Source: JAWKVD01 sp041398225 (GTDB lineage Bacteria; Pseudomonadota; Alphaproteobacteria; Caulobacterales; Hyphomonadaceae). From it: a stretch of 64,000 bases of DNA. The notes under the pieces were generated by a model. The model saw only the letters and a list, made by a program, of their open reading frames with translations, was not told the DNA's origin and made no database searches. The translations under genes and the position numbers were made by a program. Shown piece by piece: positions 1 through 9,397 of this stretch. The stretch is taken from the NCBI GenBank assembly GCA_041398225.1, contig JAWKVD010000011.1, forward strand, positions 1-64,000. Reading direction: 5' to 3'. Each line of letters starts with the position of its first letter. Position 1 is the stretch's first letter.

Positions 1-37
1 CAAATCCGACCCTCCTTTCCCGCCGCGATGATGCGGG

Positions 38-2134
38 ATGCGAGACAGGTCTTCAGACGGGGCGCGCGGCCAGCAATGGCGGCCGGGGCGCCGGGGCGAT
101 CAATCCAAGCCATCCTCTAGCCCTTCTGGCTCGAGCCCTTCTGGCTCTAGCCCTTCTGGCCAACCTTCGGGCAAGCCGCCCCCGCCCCGAGAGGCCGAGG
201 CGCTGTGGCGGGCCTCGGCGCACGCCGCGCAACTGCCTCCGCACGCGACGGCGGACGGGCGACCCTGGCGGACATGGCTGTTCCAGGGCGGGCGCGGCGC
301 CGGCAAGACGCGCGCCGGCGCGGAGTGGCTGTGCGGACTGGCGGGGCGGTTTCCACGCGGGCGGTTCGCGCTGGTCGGCGCGACGCTGAACGATGTGCGC
401 GAGGTGATGATCGCCGGGCCTTCGGGCCTGCTGTCGCTGCCCAACCGCGCCGCGCCCGTCTATGAACCGTCGCGGCGGCGGCTGACCTGGCCCAACGGGG
501 CGATCGCCTACGCCTTCTCCGCGGAGGAGCCGGACCGGCTGCGCGGTCCGCAGTTTCACGCCGCGTGGGGCGACGAGTTCTGCGCATGGGCGCGGCCCGC
601 AGAAACGCTGGCGATGCTGCGCATGGGGCTGCGGCTGGGCGGCGCTGGGAGAGCTGGGGGAGCTGGCGCGGGGATATCCGGACGGCTGGCGATCACCACC
701 ACGCCAAGGCCGATCGCGGCGCTGCGGGCGTTGCGGGCGGAGGCGGGATGCGCGGTGACGCAGGCGGGCACGCAGGCCAATGCCGAGCACCTTTCGGACG
801 GGTTCGTGGACGGTCTGATGGAGGTTTATGGCGGCACGCGGCTGGCGGCGCAGGAGATCGACGGCGCGCTGACCGAGGCGGAGGGGGCGCTGTTCAGCGC
901 GGCGATGCTGGCCGGGGCGCGGCGGCTGGGGTGTGAGCTGGGCCCCTCTCGGCGGATGGCGCGGATCGTGGTGGGGGTGGACCCGCCGGCGGGAAGCTCT
1001 GACGGGTTTGGCGGGTCTGCGTGCGGGATCGTGGCGGCGGGCGTGGACGAAGGCGGGCGCATCGTGGTGCTGGAGGATGCAAGCGCGGCGGGGCTGTCTC
1101 CGATGGGATGGGCGCGGCGCGCGGCGCGGACCGCGATGCGCTGGGGCCGGACGTGCGTGCACGGGGCGGTGATCGCGGCGGAGGCCAATCAGGGCGGCGA
1201 GATGGTGCGGACGCTGATCGACATGGCGCTGGCGGAGGAGGCTGGCGGGGAAACTGCGGGGGCGCGGGTGAAGCTGGTGCGGGCGCTGCGCGGCAAGGCC
1301 GAGCGCGCGGCGCCGGTGGCGGCGCTGTACGAACAGGGGCGCGTGGCGCATGGCTGCGCCCTGCCCGCTCTCGAAGACGCGCTGATGGCGCTGGGCGTCG
1401 CGGGCGCGGGAGAGAGTGGAGCCAGTGGAGCCAGTGATCGCGGGGCAAGTGATCGGGCCGACGCGCTGGTGTGGGCGATCAGCGAGCTGACCGCGCGCGT
1501 TCCGCCGCGCGTGTTCGGGACTGTGAACGGGCGTATGGGCGGCGTTAGCGATCACCGGGCGGCTGCGCGACCGTCCATTCTCCCGCGCGGCACTGCAGCA
1601 CGGTGCTGGAAAGGGACGACGGTCGCGGATCGATCCGATGGCGACATTCCAGAAGATCTCGGGAGGCGGCCTGGTCGCCGACAGAGACGGAGACGAAGTA
1701 TTCGCGGTCGGCCAGCAGAAGAGGCGGCCCGGCTCGTCGGGCGGGCAAGCGGACGGCAACGCTGCCAGCCCCGTCGCAAGACCGCTTTCGGCGGCGGTGA
1801 CACCGATGCCGTCCTCGGCGAAGCTGTCGAGCTTTCGTGCGCTTCGGGGGTTTCCGGCGGCACGGGCGGGCTGCGTCCTCGGCGTGACGCCGAGCGCGGC
1901 GAGGTCGTCCGGATTGACGGAGCGCAAGTTCCGGGCTGTCGAGCATCAGAACGGCGAAGACGTCTCCCGCCAGGGGGCAGGCGATCAATATGCCGTGGGT
2001 CGTGTGCGTCGGACGCGGAAGCGCGACGAGGCGCTCGACGTCTTCGGCGATCGAGCGGCGCTTGGAAGCTGGCGATCTGGCTGCGGGCCAGCCTGCCGAC
2101 CAGATCGTCGAGGACGGCGGGATCGGCCAGGTAG
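38..2134 (+). CDS. GTA/phage-type terminase large subunit, 3' end run-on
   Basis: This is a DNA-packaging ATPase/nuclease like the terminase of alphaproteobacterial gene transfer agents. A Walker A motif (GGRGAGKT) lies near residues 84-91 and a Walker B-like AAWGDE near 175-180. A nuclease start (VVGVDPP) lies near 310, and the closing DALVWAISEL motif is present, so the enzyme core is complete. An in-frame TGA just upstream fixes the ATG at 38. Residues 28-41 are SSPSG repeats. Homology-like sequence stops near base 1518 (VPPRVFG). The remaining 200 or so residues are Arg-rich and look like antisense of the opposite-strand gene, so the natural stop has been lost. No portal, capsid or tail gene follows in the window. 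Function is confident; the true C-terminus is not. Confidence 0.75.
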   Translation: MRDRSSDGARGQQWRPGRRGDQSKPSSSPSGSSPSGSSPSGQPSGKPPPPREAEALWRASAHAAQLPPHATADGRPWRTWLFQGGRGAGKTRAGAEWLCGLAGRFPRGRFALVGATLNDVREVMIAGPSGLLSLPNRAAPVYEPSRRRLTWPNGAIAYAFSAEEPDRLRGPQFHAAWGDEFCAWARPAETLAMLRMGLRLGGAGRAGGAGAGISGRLAITTTPRPIAALRALRAEAGCAVTQAGTQANAEHLSDGFVDGLMEVYGGTRLAAQEIDGALTEAEGALFSAAMLAGARRLGCELGPSRRMARIVVGVDPPAGSSDGFGGSACGIVAAGVDEGGRIVVLEDASAAGLSPMGWARRAARTAMRWGRTCVHGAVIAAEANQGGEMVRTLIDMALAEEAGGETAGARVKLVRALRGKAERAAPVAALYEQGRVAHGCALPALEDALMALGVAGAGESGASGASDRGASDRADALVWAISELTARVPPRVFGTVNGRMGGVSDHRAAARPSILPRGTAARCWKGTTVADRSDGDIPEDLGRRPGRRQRRRRSIRGRPAEEAARLVGRASGRQRCQPRRKTAFGGGDTDAVLGEAVELSCASGVSGGTGGLRPRRDAERGEVVRIDGAQVPGCRASERRRRLPPGGRRSICRGSCASDAEARRGARRLRRSSGAWKLAIWLRASLPTRSSRTAGSAR
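119..160 (+). repeat. 15-bp tandem repeat in terminase N-terminus
   Basis: The unit agcccttctggctcg occurs 2.8 times in register, at 119-133, 134-148 and 149-160. It encodes repeated SPSGS in the disordered N-terminal segment ahead of the terminase ATPase domain. The length is a multiple of three, so copy-number change would keep the reading frame. Confidence 0.85.
1497..1532 (+). repeat. direct repeat, copy A (terminase 3' end)
   Basis: Bases 1497-1518 are identical over 22 nt to 3865-3886. The match continues imperfectly to 1532/3899 with one indel, two substitutions and the shared ctgtga. Copy A is in the terminase frame and reads VPPRVFG, but because of the indel it runs past the stop. 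It marks the left edge of a possible inserted segment. Confidence 0.7.
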
Positions 2135-2367
2135 AGCGCATACATGTTTCGACGGGAGGCGAGGCTATCGCAGTCGAGGCGTCGGGTCCGAATTTGAACG
2201 TCATGTCGTCGACATTGCGGACGCACAGACCCGGGATGGAGTTCGACCGCCTTGAGCTGAACCCGGTCGGAACGCCTTAGCCGACATCATCGAGGCCGAC
2301 GGCTCCTGAGCGCAACGGCGAGCGCACAGATCGCCGAAAGCAGACATGCGATGACCGCGCGTTTCAT
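1548..2367 (-). pseudogene. frame-disrupted gene for a secreted protein
   Basis: Read from the ATG at 2367, the protein begins with a clear signal peptide (MKRAVIACLLSAICALAVA) and stops at 2287. Protein-like stretches then continue in other minus frames. One starts VRNVDDMTFKFGPD near 2220 and one MYALYLADPAVLDDL near 2146. Others are EDVERLVALPRP near 2050, VNPDDLAALGVTP near 1915 and LLLADREYFVSVSV near 1715, ending at a stop near 1548. At least four changes of frame are needed, so this is a decayed gene or a region with many sequence errors. A run of nine G (2372-2380) forms the only Shine-Dalgarno-like element. The family is not recognised. It overlaps the run-on part of the terminase on the other strand. 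Confidence 0.5.
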
Positions 2368-2488
2368 GAGTCCCCCCCCCGGTTCATTCCGGCATGAGCA
2401 GACGCGATCGCCGCACCGGCGTCAACGGCCTACGTCCGGACGGGGGAGCGGCTGGCGGGTCGCGGGTCCGGACTTTGCCGGCGAAACG

Positions 2489-3736
2489 CTAGCAGGCCGA
2501 CTTCATGCCGAGGTCGCAGGCGCGTTTGGTCAGTTCGGCCGCGCGGGCGGCGTCCTTCTCGACGACGCGGCCGCCTTCGCGGTATTCCGTCGCCAGATCC
2601 GCGCAACCGAGCGCGAGGCCGCCGTCGCAGGCCTTGCGCATGGCGATGAACCGCATCCTGTCGGGATCCGGGGCGTTGCTGAGGTCGGCGTAGAAACACG
2701 TCGCGGCGTTGCCGGCCTCGCATGCCGACTGCAGACGCTTGACAAGCTCGCGGTCGAGATCCGCTCCCGAGGAGAGCATGGCGGCATTGGCGTATTCGGC
2801 GCACGCCCCGTCATATCCGCTGTCGCAGGAGCGCTTGAACAGCTCGCCCGCCCGGTCCCGGTCGCTGTCGACGCCGAGGCCCCAAGCGTAGGCGATCCCG
2901 GCGAGATATGCCGACAGCGGGTCGGCCGGGGCGGCCTTCTCAAGCGGGCCGACGCCGATCGTCTCGATCGCGGAGGCGACTTTCCCGGCGGCCGCTGCGC
3001 CATAGGCCGAGCCGTCGGCATAGGCGGCGACGTCCGCAAGGCCCTGCTCTCCCAGCGCGCTGCGGATCGCGCCGGCCTGCTGCTGGTCGAGCAGGGTCTT
3101 CGCGCCCCACCCGCCCGCGCCAAGCGCAAGCACGGCGGCGAGGCCCGCGCCAAGCATGGGCGGCGGACTGCGCCTGGGGGGCGGCGCGCGCCTCGCCGTT
3201 CGCGCGGACGCGGCGGGCGATGTCGCGGCGCGTGAGGGACTGGCGGCTGAGGGGCTGGCCGAAGAGGGGCTGGGGCGAACAGGCGCGGGCCTGGGCTCCG
3301 CCGGCCGGAACTCCGCGGGCCGGGCGTCAAGCAGGTCGGGCCGCTTCAGCCGCTCCGCGACCGCGCCGACGAACCGCCACCAGCCCCGATGCCTGTCGCC
3401 GCCCTCGAACGAGGTCAAATCGATGCAGTGAATGCTGTTGAAGGGGACGGGGATGCTGACCGGGCCCTGGATCAGCACGGGCACCAGCTTGGCGGCGTTG
3501 AACCCCACCAGGCATTCGGCGCGCACCCATTTGCTCTCGAGCGAGGTTGGAGAGAACAGCGCGGCGACGAGGCCCGACTTGCTGAGTTCGGAGCTGATCC
3601 GGTCCTGAAAGTCGGACCCGCCTTCAAGGCTCGCCTGATCGTAGAAGACCGTGAGACCCAGCGCTTCGAGCTGGTTTCGGATCACATCCGCCTTGTGCTG
3701 ATCCGCACGCGAATAGGAAATGAAGACGTCCGCCAT
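2489..3736 (-). CDS. TIR domain - transmembrane - Sel1/Hcp repeat protein
   Basis: The 415-residue protein has a bacterial TIR domain at about 1-130, beginning DVFISYSRAD. WVRAE contains Glu74 at the position of the catalytic Glu of NAD-hydrolysing TIRs. A Pro/Ala/Ser-rich linker follows (about 138-193), then one hydrophobic segment (194-214). The C-terminal part holds Sel1-like repeats. Four Cys pairs, each spaced C-X7-C (304/312, 339/347, 370/378, 407/415), resemble the disulfide-stapled repeats of Helicobacter Hcp proteins. The predicted topology is TIR in the cytoplasm and repeats in the periplasm. The start has a strong GGAGG Shine-Dalgarno. It could be a signalling or abortive-defence effector; no partner gene is evident. 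Function is inferred from domains only. Confidence 0.8.
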   Translation of the reverse strand: MADVFISYSRADQHKADVIRNQLEALGLTVFYDQASLEGGSDFQDRISSELSKSGLVAALFSPTSLESKWVRAECLVGFNAAKLVPVLIQGPVSIPVPFNSIHCIDLTSFEGGDRHRGWWRFVGAVAERLKRPDLLDARPAEFRPAEPRPAPVRPSPSSASPSAASPSRAATSPAASARTARRAPPPRRSPPPMLGAGLAAVLALGAGGWGAKTLLDQQQAGAIRSALGEQGLADVAAYADGSAYGAAAAGKVASAIETIGVGPLEKAAPADPLSAYLAGIAYAWGLGVDSDRDRAGELFKRSCDSGYDGACAEYANAAMLSSGADLDRELVKRLQSACEAGNAATCFYADLSNAPDPDRMRFIAMRKACDGGLALGCADLATEYREGGRVVEKDAARAAELTKRACDLGMKSAC

Positions 3737-3864
3737 GCCCCCTCCAAGACCGGCCCACGCCCCCGCGCGCCGCCGTTCAGGAACGGCCGGAGGGGCGGCC
3801 CACTCCGTGAACGGGCCCGATTCCTATAGCATCTCAATCCGGCCCGAGAACCCGAGCGCGCGCA

Positions 3865-3899
3865 GCGTTCCGCCGCGCGTGTTCGGCCTGTGAGCGGGC
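3865..3899 (+). repeat. direct repeat, copy B (restored terminase 3' end)
   Basis: This is the second copy of the repeat at 1497-1532. In the equivalent frame it reads VPPRVFGL followed by TGA, so it looks like the intact end of a terminase gene with nothing terminase-like before it. Together the copies bracket the broken gene and the TIR-Sel1 gene. Confidence 0.65.
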
Positions 3900-3941
3900 C
3901 GTGAAGGCGGGCCGGGCGAGCGGGCCGCCGGGCGCAAACCG

Positions 3942-5609
<1,668 letters not shown>

Positions 5610-5805
5610 GCGCGTCTCTTGATGGTTCGGGGTCGGGGAGAAATACGGGGCCTACATGCGCGTTCGCAGGCGCGGAATCAACCGCCCTTACGCAACGTCG
5701 CGCCGTTGCACGCCTTTCCCCAGCGCGCCGGATCGTTCATGGTCCGGGCAAAACAAGCAGGCCTCGATCCGGGAACCGGGCCGGGGCCGCAAACGGGAGG
5801 GATGC

Positions 5806-7320
5806 ATGAAACGGATACTGGGCGCGGCCGCGCTTGCGCTGGCCGTGGCGACGGCCGGTTGTCAGGCGGGCGCCGGAGACGAAGCCGAAAAGACGGCCGC
5901 CGCCGACCATTATTTCCACCAGGAGATCGAAGCGGGCGAGCGCACCTCGTTCGACGACTACATGGACCGGCCGGAAAGCGTTTACGGCTGGACCAAGGTG
6001 TCGAGCTTCACCGGCGAGGGCTACACCGCCGACATTCTGGAGCTGACCTCGCAGACCTGGCGCTCGGAGAAGGACGTGGACAAGCCGGTGTGGAAACACT
6101 GGCTGACGGTGATCCGCCCCGACCAGATCGATACCGACACCGGCTTCCTGTACATCACCGGCGGAAGCGACGGCGATCCGCCGCCGGAAAAGGCGCCCGA
6201 CGAGCTGGCGCTGATCGCGACCAAGACGCACTCGATCGTCACCGAGCTGCGCATGGTGCCGAACCAGCCGCTTCACTACACCGACACGCCCGACAAGGCG
6301 CGCTATGAGGACGATTCCATCGCCTACACCTGGCGCAAGCAGATCGAGACCGGCGAAGACGAGTGGCTGATCCGCATGGCGATGGTGAAATCCGGCGTGC
6401 AGGCGATGACCGCCGTGCAGGCCTTCGCGCAGTCCGAAGACGGCGGCGGGCAGCCGGTGAACCGGTTCGTGGTCGCCGGCGCCTCGAAGCGCGGCTGGAC
6501 GACGTGGCTGGTGGGCGCGATGGACACGCGCGTGGTGGCGATCATGCCGCTGGTGATCGACGCGCTGAACACCGACGCGCTGGCCAAGCATCACTATGAG
6601 GTGCTGGGCTTCTTCGCGCCGTCGCTGGGCGATTACGTGCATCACGGCATCATTCCGCACATGGCCGGCGATCCGGCCTATCAGAAGATGCTGGATATCG
6701 AGGACCCCTACTCCTACCGCCACCGCAAGCGCATGGCGCTGCCGAAATACGCGATCAACGCGGCGGGCGATCAGTACTTCCACCCCGACACGTCGCAGTT
6801 CTACTGGGCCGACATTCCCGAGGAGAAGACGCTGCGCTACGTGCCGAACACGGATCACGGGCTGGGCGGATCGGACGTGATCGAGACGATGATCGCGTTC
6901 TACGACATGATCCTGACCGGAACGCCGCGCCCGACCTACGCCTGGTCGAAGGCCGAGGACGGAACGCTGAGCGTGACCACCAACACGGCGCCGAAGGAAG
7001 TGCGGCTGTGGCAGGCCTACAATCCCGACGCGCGCGACTTCCGCGTCGAGAGCCTCGGCAAGAAGTACACCTCCACCGTGCTGGAGCCGCGCGAGGACGG
7101 CTCCTACGCCGCGAAGGTCGAGCAGGCGGATACGGGCTTCAAGGCCTGGTTCATCGAACTGACCTGGGACACGCCTTCGGGCTTCCCGTTCAAGGCGACG
7201 ACCGGGGTGACGATCACGCCCGACATCCGACCGTACAAATGGGAGGACGCCGCCAAGCAGTACGCGCATACGCTGGGCGGGGAGAGCAATCCTCTGAACA
7301 CTCCGGAAAACCAGCCCTAG
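5806..7320 (+). CDS. PhoPQ-activated pathogenicity-related (PqaA) family lipoprotein
   Basis: The 504-residue product starts at the ATG preceded by GGGAGG; the open frame extends further upstream without support. It has a lipoprotein signal with the cysteine near residue 18 (ATAGC). The body matches the PqaA/DUF1557 family of alpha/beta-hydrolase-like proteins. A candidate nucleophile lies in VAGASKRGW, and LPKYAINAAGDQYFHPD and PNTDHGL carry candidate Asp and His residues. The substrate is unknown; the family was named for regulation in Salmonella and that need not apply here. It is expected to sit at the membrane facing the periplasm. The MFS gene follows after a gap of about 215 bp. Confidence 0.82.
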   Translation: MKRILGAAALALAVATAGCQAGAGDEAEKTAAADHYFHQEIEAGERTSFDDYMDRPESVYGWTKVSSFTGEGYTADILELTSQTWRSEKDVDKPVWKHWLTVIRPDQIDTDTGFLYITGGSDGDPPPEKAPDELALIATKTHSIVTELRMVPNQPLHYTDTPDKARYEDDSIAYTWRKQIETGEDEWLIRMAMVKSGVQAMTAVQAFAQSEDGGGQPVNRFVVAGASKRGWTTWLVGAMDTRVVAIMPLVIDALNTDALAKHHYEVLGFFAPSLGDYVHHGIIPHMAGDPAYQKMLDIEDPYSYRHRKRMALPKYAINAAGDQYFHPDTSQFYWADIPEEKTLRYVPNTDHGLGGSDVIETMIAFYDMILTGTPRPTYAWSKAEDGTLSVTTNTAPKEVRLWQAYNPDARDFRVESLGKKYTSTVLEPREDGSYAAKVEQADTGFKAWFIELTWDTPSGFPFKATTGVTITPDIRPYKWEDAAKQYAHTLGGESNPLNTPENQP

Positions 7321-7536
7321 CAATCTGCGGGGCGGGACGCCCGAACCGCGCAAGGGCCCGGACCGGCGTTTGAGCTTCGGGCGCGCTCGCCTCGCGGGCG
7401 CGTGCCGGACGCGGTCTTACCCTGACGTCAAGTTCGTGCTCGCATTTCCGCCGACATTGTGAAAAGGTCCGCCGCGCAACGGTCCGAAAGAGGCCGCGCG
7501 TTAGACGACGAGACGACGAGGAGGGAGCGTACCCCA

Positions 7537-9129
7537 ATGACAACTTCATCCGCGGAAGCGGGCCAGAGTTCTGCGCCCGCCCGAACGCCGACCTATACCT
7601 GGGTCGTGCTGTTCATGCTGATGTTCATCTACATCTTCAACTTCCTGGACCGGCAGCTGATGTCGATCCTGATCGAGCCGATCAAGGAAGAGATGGGCTT
7701 CACCGACAGCCAGATGGGGCTGATGACGGGGCTTTACTTCGCGATCTTCTACACCGGCTTCGGCGTCATCGCCGGCTTCCTGGCCGACCGCACAAGCCGC
7801 AAATACGTTCTGTTCGCGGGCGCCTTCCTGTGGAGCCTGTTCACCATGCTGTGCGGGTTCGCGCGCAACTATCCGACCATGCTGGCCGCCCGCGTGGGCG
7901 TGGGCGTGGGCGAAGCGGCCGGCGCGCCGCCCTCCTACTCGATGGTTTCGGACTACTTCCCGCCCGAGAAACGCGGCCTGGCGCTGGCGATCTTCTCGCT
8001 GGGCGTGCCGTTCGGCCAGGCGCTCGGCGCGGGCTTCGGGGCCGCCATCCATGAAGCCTATGGCTGGCGCAACGCCTTCATCGGCATCGGCGTGGCGGGC
8101 ATTATCGCCGCCGTCGTGATGCTGCTGGTGGTGCGCGAGCCCAAGCGCGGCGCGAGCGACGTAAAGCTCGACGTGCACATGGAGGAAGCGCCGACCCAGG
8201 TCGAGACGCGCTCGGGCTTCTCGAAAACCTTCTGGGACTTCATGAGCCGCCCCGCCCTGCTCTACACGGCGCTGGGCTGCGGGCTGTGCTCGTTCGTCGG
8301 CTACGCCGCGCTGGGCTGGAACGTGTCGTTCCTGATCCGCGTGAAAGGCATCAACTACACCGAAGTGGCGCTGTTCTACGCACTGATGCTGGCGGTCGCG
8401 ATGGGGCTTGGAACGTGGGTGTCCGGCGCGCTGGCGGACCTGCTGGCGAAACGCGGCAAGCACTGGTACGCGCTGGTGCCGGCCGGAGCGATCGCGCTGT
8501 CGATCCCGTTCTATCTGGCCTACATCTTCGCGCCCAACTGGCAGCTGGCGCTGGCGGCGCTGTCGGTTCCGACCTTCCTGACCATCATGTACCTGCCGCC
8601 CGCGCTGGCGGTGGTGCAGAACTCGCTGCCGGCTTCGCAGCGGACGATGGGCGGGGCGCTGCTGCTGATGATCCTCAACATCATCGGCCTCGGCGGCGGA
8701 CCGACCACGGTCGGCCTGCTGTCGGACTACTTCGCCACCTCGAACGGCATGAGTTCGGCCGACGCGATCCAGCACGCCTTCATGTGGATGACGCCGTTCT
8801 ACTTCGTCGCCGTGGGCGTGTTGCTGCTGCAGGCGCGGTCGCTGGCCGGCGAGACGCGGAAGAACGCCGCGATCTTCGACGGCGGGCTGCGCTTCGGCGG
8901 GCTGCTGACCCTGGTCGGTCTGGGCGGGCTGCTGGCGCGCTACCTGACCGGCGGCGCGGGCAAGCTGTTCTTCAACGGCGAGAAGTTCCAGAACTGGGGC
9001 GGGCTGGAGTTCATCGGCCAGTTCAACGCGATCATGGACGTGGTGCAGGTGGCGATCCTGGTGGTGTTCGCCCTTTGGGGCCTCTACCTGCTGGCCGGTT
9101 CGGGCAAGCGCCGGACGGCGGCCGCCTGA
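7537..9129 (+). CDS. MFS transporter, spinster-like
   Basis: The 530-residue inner-membrane protein has about twelve transmembrane segments. The MFS signature loop after TM2 is FLADRTSRKYV. Other features are FLDRQLMSILIEPIKEEMG in TM1, GVGEAAGAPPSYSMVSDYFPPEKRG, and a long C-terminal hydrophobic tail. The start at 7537 is chosen because GAGGAGGGAG lies just upstream; the frame stays open to 7459 but lacks conserved sequence. Spinster-like MFS proteins are proposed to move lipids, sphingoid bases or organic solutes; the substrate here cannot be read from sequence. A strong terminator follows at 9189. Confidence 0.88.
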   Translation: MTTSSAEAGQSSAPARTPTYTWVVLFMLMFIYIFNFLDRQLMSILIEPIKEEMGFTDSQMGLMTGLYFAIFYTGFGVIAGFLADRTSRKYVLFAGAFLWSLFTMLCGFARNYPTMLAARVGVGVGEAAGAPPSYSMVSDYFPPEKRGLALAIFSLGVPFGQALGAGFGAAIHEAYGWRNAFIGIGVAGIIAAVVMLLVVREPKRGASDVKLDVHMEEAPTQVETRSGFSKTFWDFMSRPALLYTALGCGLCSFVGYAALGWNVSFLIRVKGINYTEVALFYALMLAVAMGLGTWVSGALADLLAKRGKHWYALVPAGAIALSIPFYLAYIFAPNWQLALAALSVPTFLTIMYLPPALAVVQNSLPASQRTMGGALLLMILNIIGLGGGPTTVGLLSDYFATSNGMSSADAIQHAFMWMTPFYFVAVGVLLLQARSLAGETRKNAAIFDGGLRFGGLLTLVGLGGLLARYLTGGAGKLFFNGEKFQNWGGLEFIGQFNAIMDVVQVAILVVFALWGLYLLAGSGKRRTAAA

Positions 9130-9188
9130 TCCATACCCGGCTGATCCGGCGCTGATCCGCGAAGAGCGGACCCGGGCTTGAACTGAAC

Positions 9189-9228
9189 AGGGCCGCGCGG
9201 GACGCCGTTCCGCGCGGCCCTTTCCTTT
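9189..9228 (+). terminator. rho-independent terminator after the MFS gene
   Basis: A 12-bp perfect stem (9189-9200 with 9210-9221) has a 9-nt loop and is followed by a T-rich run (tttccttt). It lies about 60 bp past the MFS stop codon. Confidence 0.8.
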
Positions 9229-9397
9229 CGCCTCGCCGGGAGCGGGCGTGCACGGGCGCGGTGCGTTAACCACGCAATCCCGCTAAAGTCGGAGGCCGGC
9301 GGATGCGAGGCCTGCAATTTGCAGCGCCGGGGCCAAGCGCCAAAGGGCTGTCCATGGGGGACGCCGCCTTAACCAACGTCCGGACCGCCGGGGAAGC

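Noticed and set aside
1..120. Possible 3' end of an upstream gene in frame 1 (stop at 118-120)
   Set aside because: Only 39 codons are visible, without a recognisable motif, and it would overlap the terminase start by 83 bp.
53..1927. Minus-strand open frame across the terminase
   Set aside because: Most of it is antisense of the terminase ATPase and nuclease. Only the part above about 1548 fits the disrupted gene described separately.
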